From assembly GCA_022453515.1 (NCBI GenBank), contig JAJNNY010000028.1, forward strand, positions 310,001 through 374,000: a DNA stretch of 64,000 nucleotides, written 5' to 3'. Below the pieces are notes generated by a model. That model saw nothing but the letters and a program-made list of their open reading frames with translations, was not told where the DNA came from and did no database searches. Positions within the stretch are counted from its first letter, which is position 1; each line of letters begins with the position of its first letter. This DNA comes from Astrocystis sublimbata (Eukaryota > Ascomycota > Sordariomycetes > Xylariales > Xylariaceae). The translations under genes and the position numbers were made by a program. This document shows, piece after piece, positions 58,020 through 64,000 of this stretch.

Positions 58020-61000
58020 ATGCCGGATGACAAGATGGAAGATGATGAATCGGACTTAGACGTGTCCTTGCTCTCCGTTGATGCTCATGTCAGTACTTTC
58101 ATCATCTCAATATGGGCAACATGTTAAGGACTCGAGCTTCTAGCCCTCCGAAACTTCTTTATGGGATGTTGCCTTCGATTGCCTGAGTGAAGCAGACCAG
58201 GCTACGCTCGGGTTTGCCGAAGGAGCGTCCGCTCCATCGCCTTCGAAGCTCGTCCAATCTGTCGAGGATACGAAACAGGAATGCCAGCAAAAGCAATGGA
58301 CACTATTCAATAACGCGTCCGGAGAAACTTTCAAGGTCCAAGATGTTCTGGACAGGATTGTCGGCTGGGTCAACAAGTTCAAAGAGGTCGGCGATATGGC
58401 TGTTCAGTACGATACGGCGCATGCGGCATTGCCGTGGGCAGTTATCAGGTTCTTTCTCCAAGTGTGTTCCCACCTCGGACCGTCCTTTCGCCTGTGTGCC
58501 TCGGAATAACTCACGCGCTTAGATGGCTGTCAATGATTGTGAAACCTACGGCAACATGTTGCAGGCTGTGGAGAAAGTGACCAGTCTCGTGACCACGTAT
58601 ACCGAGCTTGAGACTCGCATCCTTCTGCGCAGATCGGTGCTCACTCGCCAGCTGTCGGTCGCACTGATGAAGCTTTACAAGGCCGTACTTCACTTCCTAG
58701 CCAAGGCGCATAAATACTACAAACAACACACTATCAGTCAGTTTTCTACGGTCGTACCCCGCGTTTGTATTGTCAGCTGACACGGAGTCCCCTGTTATGC
58801 AGAGCGACGTCTCAAAGCTGCCCTACAGGGTCCGAAGTCTATAGTGGATGCTCCGATACTATCAATCGAACAGCATGAGAGCGCCGTGTTCAGATTGTGC
58901 TCGCTAGTCCAAAACGAGTGCATGGACAGCTCTCTGGCCGATATCACTGCCTTATTACGCAACAGCGAACTCCGATCCGAGAGAAAGCTAGAGGACCGAC
59001 GTGCACAGCTATCAGCATGGGTGAACGGGGTCGACACACGCAAAACTTTCGAGGGCGCCCTGAAATATCGTCAGGATGGGACATGCAACTGGGTTTTGGA
59101 GCTGGGGGAGATGCAAGCTTGGAGGTCGACGAGTACGCCACCCAAGGCGAAGCTCTTCTGGCTATACGGCCCGCCCGGATTCGGAAAGACGATCGCGTCT
59201 GCCTGGACGATACAGGACCTGAATAAGAGCAACCCTGACTGCACCGCTTACTTCTTCTGCGTCGCAGAGAACTGGTTGACCCAAGACCCTTACGCTATAT
59301 TGAGATCATGGATCGCACAACTGTTGAGCCAGAATGTCAAGGTCGTCACTCTAATGGAGTCCATATTCTCTCAACGAATCACCAAGGATCAGACACTGTC
59401 ACAACTCGAACTTTGGCAACTGTTTGTACTGATCGGTCAGAGTGGTCTTGGCTTCACCCTGGTCGTCGACGGGTTCGACGAGTGTACACACATCGACTCT
59501 GGTACAAAATACCATAATAGAGACCCCCGCAACATTTTCTTGAAGGAACTTGTGACTCATCTCGCCAAAACTGACTTTCGAGTCCTGGTCGTGAGCCGGG
59601 ATATTGCAGACATCCGAGATTGTCTCGAGTCGGATAATTCTCAGTCGGAAAACCTGGAAGCGTTCGAGTACGGTATCACGGCGCGAGACACAGGAGCTGA
59701 TGTCAGCGTATTCTCCGAGAACATGGTGAACAAAGCTTTACCAAACAAACGTCCCGAGCTGCGTGACAGTCTCGCCAAGGCGGCAGCCACCCGAAGCGAG
59801 GGGATGTTTCTTTGGATCAAGCTTCTGGAGAGCGAAATATCGTCCGGCCAAAACGCCTGGGAGCTACAGCAGACAATCACGGAGATGCCAGCGGGAGTAA
59901 GCGAGGCGTATTCTCGAGAGCTGGAAAGAATCATGAAACTGGCCGAACGTCCAAGATCGGCGGCTCTAGCCATTTTACGATGGGTTTTGTTTGCAGTCCG
60001 ACCACTCCAGGTGAAGGAACTCGCCGAAGCTCTTGCCATGTCAGACATGCCCGACGATGAGACCGCGTATCCCAGGAACAGACTCCCGGACGCCTGGGAA
60101 GAAGGCTTTGTTGACGAGGAATATGTTAATGAGATGATCTTGGCGCGATGCGGATCACTAATTCAACTTCGGTCGCATGAGGCCGAAGAGTCCCTGGCAG
60201 ATCGCACTGTGCACTTCATTCATTTTTCGGTAAAGGAATACTTGTTTAGCCTCCAGGATGCGAAGCAGCTCTTTGGACCAAGCGGCCGTGTCCAGGTAGT
60301 CGAGGAGGAGACGCGCCTCTCTCACATCTGCCTTCAATATCTCAACCTACCTGTTTTTGCCGACTCCCTAACAGACAAGGCGGCCTATCCTTTCTTGTCG
60401 TATGCTGCCTGGGCGTGGTACTTCCACAGCTGGTACAAGAGAAGCATGGAAGCCGAGGCCGAGACAGTTGCGCGAACGAAGAAGGTCTTCCATCCACATA
60501 CGGGAAGCTGGAAAGTCTGGAGCCCTATGATGAATCTGAAGCTGAACGATGAGCAGTGGAAGCTCGATTCTAGCCAAATAATTGCCGACCCAGTCGGTGG
60601 TCCGGATTTGAATACTGTCGAAAGCGACAGCAGCGATGCTAGCGACGTTGAAGTCGACGGTAAGGGAGACGAAACTGATGACACCACTGTAGCGTCAGAG
60701 AACAGTGAAGATGAGGCCGAGCCTGCAAGTAGGGACGAGAACCCGTCTACCATGTCCCTGTCGCTGCAGAATCCACTCTACTATGCGTCGTTACTTGGCA
60801 TCGAAGAAATTGTCAAATGGCTGGAGGATGAGGGGCTCGATTGCGACTGCAAAGGAGGTCTATACGGATTTCCACTACAAGCGGCGGTTGTAGGGAGTCA
60901 TGTGGCCATTGTGAAACATCTCATCAACCGCTCAGTCGACGTCAACTCCAAAGGGGGCTACTTTACCACTGCTCTCATAGCTGCTGCGAGTATTGCCACG

Positions 61001-62782
61001 CCGGAAATTACCAGTATCTTGATTGCAGCTGGAGCAGACGTTTCTGCCACAAACGGTGGTGGCTGCACAGCTCTGCATGCAGCAGCGCAACGCGGGAATA
61101 TCGACATCATAAACGCCCTACTAGACGCGGGAGCTCCCATCGACCTCAAGGCGAGTGACGCCTACACCGGCTGCTCCGCAGTGCATTATGCCTGTGTCGA
61201 GGGTCGTAAAGAGGCAGTCAAAGTCTTGAAGTCCCGGGGGGCGGACATGGAGCTACTAGACTCAGAGCACAGGCGAGCCATCTACCTCGCTGTCCTCTAT
61301 GGTCACGAGGAATTAGCCTGTGACTTGATAGACATGGGCGTCTCTACGGCCGAGTCTGAAGATGTGTCCGGACCTGTTCCGTTGCTTATCCAAGCTGCCT
61401 ACTCGATAGAGGGCACCAAGTTTATTAAGAAGCTACTCGAAAGCGGTGCAGACGCCAACAGGAAGATGGAAGGAGATTGGACGGCATTACATCAAGCTGC
61501 AATGCGAGACACGCCAGACGCTTTGAAAATGATGGTGGATGTAGGGGGGGATTTAACCCAGCCCGATGAGGATGGGCTAACGCCTATCGCCGTCTCTGTC
61601 TTCAATGGCAAGGCCAAGACTCTCAAGTATATGCTCGAGTACATTGTGGAATCGAAACAGGTCTCACACGAGGCCTTCTGGGGAAAACGAACCCTGCTAT
61701 GGGCCGCCACATCCAATGGTCTCGGCGAGATTGTGAAACTACTCCTAGATTCGGGAAGGTCGATACACTGGATATGCGAATCAAACCAAGACACTCTCTT
61801 CGACACTGCACTCCTCAACGGTCATCAAGATATAGCAGGACTGATCGTGGAGAGGGGCGGGTTCCGAGAGGTGGGCAACATCGACAGTCGACCTGGCAGC
61901 CTGGCTTGCATATTGTTCGCAGGAGATACGGAGGCGGCACAACAGTTCCTCGAGACATCGTCATCCCAGGCATATACTGAAGCAGAATATTCCGAAGCAT
62001 TGCGAGTCACGAGCACCCGCGGCTGGCTGTCTATCGCCAAGCTGCTTATCGCTCGTGGCGCACGAGCAGGCCATCAGGATGGGAATGGCCGAACTAGTCT
62101 CCATCACGCGGTCGCACACGGACACTTGGAGCTGGCGGACTTCTTGGTGGGACAAGGTGCAAGCTTCGTCGCCGAGGACGCGATCGGGTCGACGCCGATT
62201 GATCTTACCATTCGCAAGGGCCAGGACAGCTTGGACTTCATCAGACAGCACATGGCCGATCTCAGCATGGGTATCAACCGTCGCCCGTCGCTTCTCTTGA
62301 CCAAGCAAAACGGACAAGTGACGATGAGACCGTCGGAGATCCGGCAAGCTATCGCTGGGGAGTGGAAGGGGCACTATGAGTATCTCAGCTGGCAAAAGGG
62401 AGTTCAGGAGCCGATGTCAATCCACATTGGGACCAGCAGCAGCAGCAACGATGACGAGAGCGCGAAAATCCAGGCGGCTGAGTCTACGACGAGCGCTTCT
62501 CTAGAGTTCTTCAACCGTGACGAGGAAGACGAGGTCGGGACGTTCCACTTCTACGGATTCGTGGATCCCGTCGGTATCATCTGGTGGGTCAAGCTTTACC
62601 GCACGTTGGGTTGGTTGTATAGGGGCAAGCTGGACGCCGCCACTGGAACGATCAGAGGTACCTGGGGTAGCAACAGGTCGTTGTGGCACGGCACCTTTGA
62701 GCTGCGCCAGAACACGAGTCCCGCAGCGGGAACTGAGAGTAATGATAATGCACCTGAAAAAGAAGAGGTTGACGGAGTGTAA
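58020..62782 (+). CDS. NACHT-ankyrin NLR-like protein with unrecognised C-terminal domain, 1526 aa
   Basis: Four exons (58020-58088, 58144-58461, 58523-58736, 58803-62782) give 1526 aa. The N-terminal 200 residues (VQDVLDRIVGWVNKFKEVGD) are helical, as in fungal STAND proteins whose N-terminal effector domain precedes the NTPase. The NACHT module has Walker A GPPGFGKT at about 323-330 and Walker B LVVDGFDEC at about 420-428, then a winged-helix-like stretch (RWVLFAVRPLQVKELAEALA). After an acidic linker, ankyrin repeats run from about 857 to 1345 (TALHAAAQRGNIDIINALLDAG, SLHHAVAHGHLELADFLVGQ). The last 150 residues (GEWKGHYEYLSW, FHFYGFVDPVGIIWWVKLY, GTIRGTWG) look like a small beta-rich domain. 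NLR-like proteins of this type act in fungal non-self recognition and regulated cell death. The ligand is unknown. Confidence 0.9.
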
Positions 62783-64000
62783 GTAGAATTATGTATATAG
62801 TGTCGGATAGGTATATTGAATGGGTACATATATGCGGACGTCGTTGGTATCTCATACTATGAAACGAGCTGATGAGACGTCTACTACCTTATATGCAGCC
62901 GACGATTTTTCAAGAGGCCATGGCTTGTGTATGTTTTCAAGTAACGATGTAACAAGCCATCGAGCGTACAGATGTGCATTACTAACTCGGATAGATTGTT
63001 TAAATCTACGCGTTGAGTTCGCTCGTCCCGTCCAGAAGTGGGACTTCCCAACCCTACGACAACAACGCCAACAACGTCTCGTCATAGGTTTCCTAGGTAC
63101 TTCTATATCGATGATACCGAAACAAGATAGCCGCGGGCTCAGAATTTAATAGCGATGCCGGGTGAATTTACGAAATAATGCCACGATGATTCGCGACATT
63201 CCCTTATCTGATCCCGTCCTCCTCCTCCTAGTCCCCCCTCCCCCCGCGATCCGTTCCGTCTCGCCTTACCTCGATATCAACAGGCCTCGAACTAGGACAC
63301 GCGAGCTTCCAAATCGGACATGGTATGCCCCATAGATAAGCGCCGTCTTATATGGCCTTTCGCGGCCTACCTCAATATACAACACGCGCATGCACGTTCC
63401 GCCGCTGGGGTTAGCCTGATGTCGGAGTCACGCGCCTTAGGGCGATGCTCTAATAAGACGTGATCCGGTATCTGAGACGGGTCTCCGCCCGCAAGGCTTA
63501 GCTGACTAACCACGATTTCGCCATCCCCTCCCTGGGTTGGGGTCAAGGATTCAAATGTTACAGCTGAGTTGTGTTACCCAGTTCTGATATTGGGCGGATG
63601 GATCTGTGTGAAACCAGCCCATAGCCATACTCAGGGTAATAACGAAAAGAGTATCCCTGTGACAGATCGCGATGAAAATGCTTCGAAATCCGCGGTTATC
63701 TCGCTTTCCTTTGTTGGCGGAGATCCATGCCGGATGCCCGGGTTAAGTCCGCTTGCAGATGTGCTTGGTGATCAGGATTGCGTGATCGAACTCCACGTTA
63801 GCAACATCAACAACCCATCACCATCCGCCTTCACCAACGCGGGGTTGCGTCTCGGGAGGGGCAAGCTCATATCGCCATATCCGCCTCGTGCGCCTCCGGA
63901 CCTGATACAAGTATTATGCAATGAGGATCGGGACAGGTCTTTGGGAAAAGGCAATGTAGGCTTTTCGATTGGACCACTAGTGCTTTGCGCAATCGTGTGT
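62783..64000. other. right-end region without a supported gene
   Basis: I find no splice-supported coding sequence. One CCTAGGTAC sequence is near 63093. From 63160 to 63560 the DNA is C/T-rich and could be a promoter of a gene beyond the window. Confidence 0.35.

Noticed and set aside
1..64000. CRISPR array, bacterial operons or prophage
   Set aside because: No spaced direct repeats of that kind; every supported gene is of fungal type with spliceosomal introns or an intronless fungal layout.
1..64000. Intact transposable element
   Set aside because: I found no transposase, reverse transcriptase or long terminal repeats; only short repeats and decayed AT-rich DNA.

Overview
The window is nuclear DNA of a filamentous ascomycete (Pezizomycotina, most like a Sordariomycete). 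The genes are spaced, interrupted by short GT-AG introns of about 45-200 nt, and belong to fungal families: GH125, fungal NMD3 and ESF2, a rhodopsin-domain membrane protein, NACHT-ankyrin, and iterative type I PKS. I rebuilt each gene by hand-splicing. Nearly every model closes in frame and gives the normal family length.

Left flank (1-7.7 kb), mostly housekeeping: a GH125 alpha-mannosidase running off the left edge (-), pantothenate synthetase PAN6 (+), phosphomevalonate kinase ERG8 (+), a hypothetical gene (+) and an ISG12/IFI6-like glycine/alanine-rich membrane protein (-). From 7.7 to 13.1 kb the DNA is gene-poor and AT-rich. It holds a small zinc-finger gene, a fragmentary membrane-protein gene and two tRNA-like sequences.

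Centre (13.1-38.7 kb), a polyketide cluster: two P450s and a berberine-bridge-type FAD oxidase (all -), an SDR (+), a rhodopsin-like seven-TM protein (-), a second SDR (+), a cupin (+), an AYR1-like SDR (-) and a 2416-residue highly reducing PKS (+). HR-PKS, three SDRs, cupin, P450s and BBE oxidase together match the gene set of the fungal salicylaldehyde clusters (trichoxide/virensol, sordarial, pyriculol and flavoglaucin types). In that model the PKS builds a reduced chain, SDRs and cupin re-oxidise and dehydrate it so that it closes to an alkyl salicylaldehyde, and the P450s and FAD oxidase tailor it. The PKS C-methyltransferase is decayed, so an unmethylated chain is expected. No Zn2Cys6 regulator or transporter lies inside. 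Two related zinc-finger genes (9.5 and 39.1 kb) stand on either side of the cluster.

Right flank (40-50.3 kb), conserved genes again: a small CRIB-like protein (-), an aldehyde dehydrogenase (-), ESF2 (+) and NMD3 (-). After it come a wrecked second HR-PKS (51.8-54.1 kb, KS/DH/methyltransferase fragments with stops), a small secreted cysteine-rich protein (56.1 kb) and a 1526-residue NACHT-ankyrin NLR-like protein (58.0-62.8 kb) with an unrecognised C-terminal domain. The last 1.2 kb has no gene I can support.

Across the gene-poor parts the palindrome ACCTAGGT occurs ten times, with none between 23.5 and 53 kb. One copy sits exactly where the relic PKS loses its reading frame.
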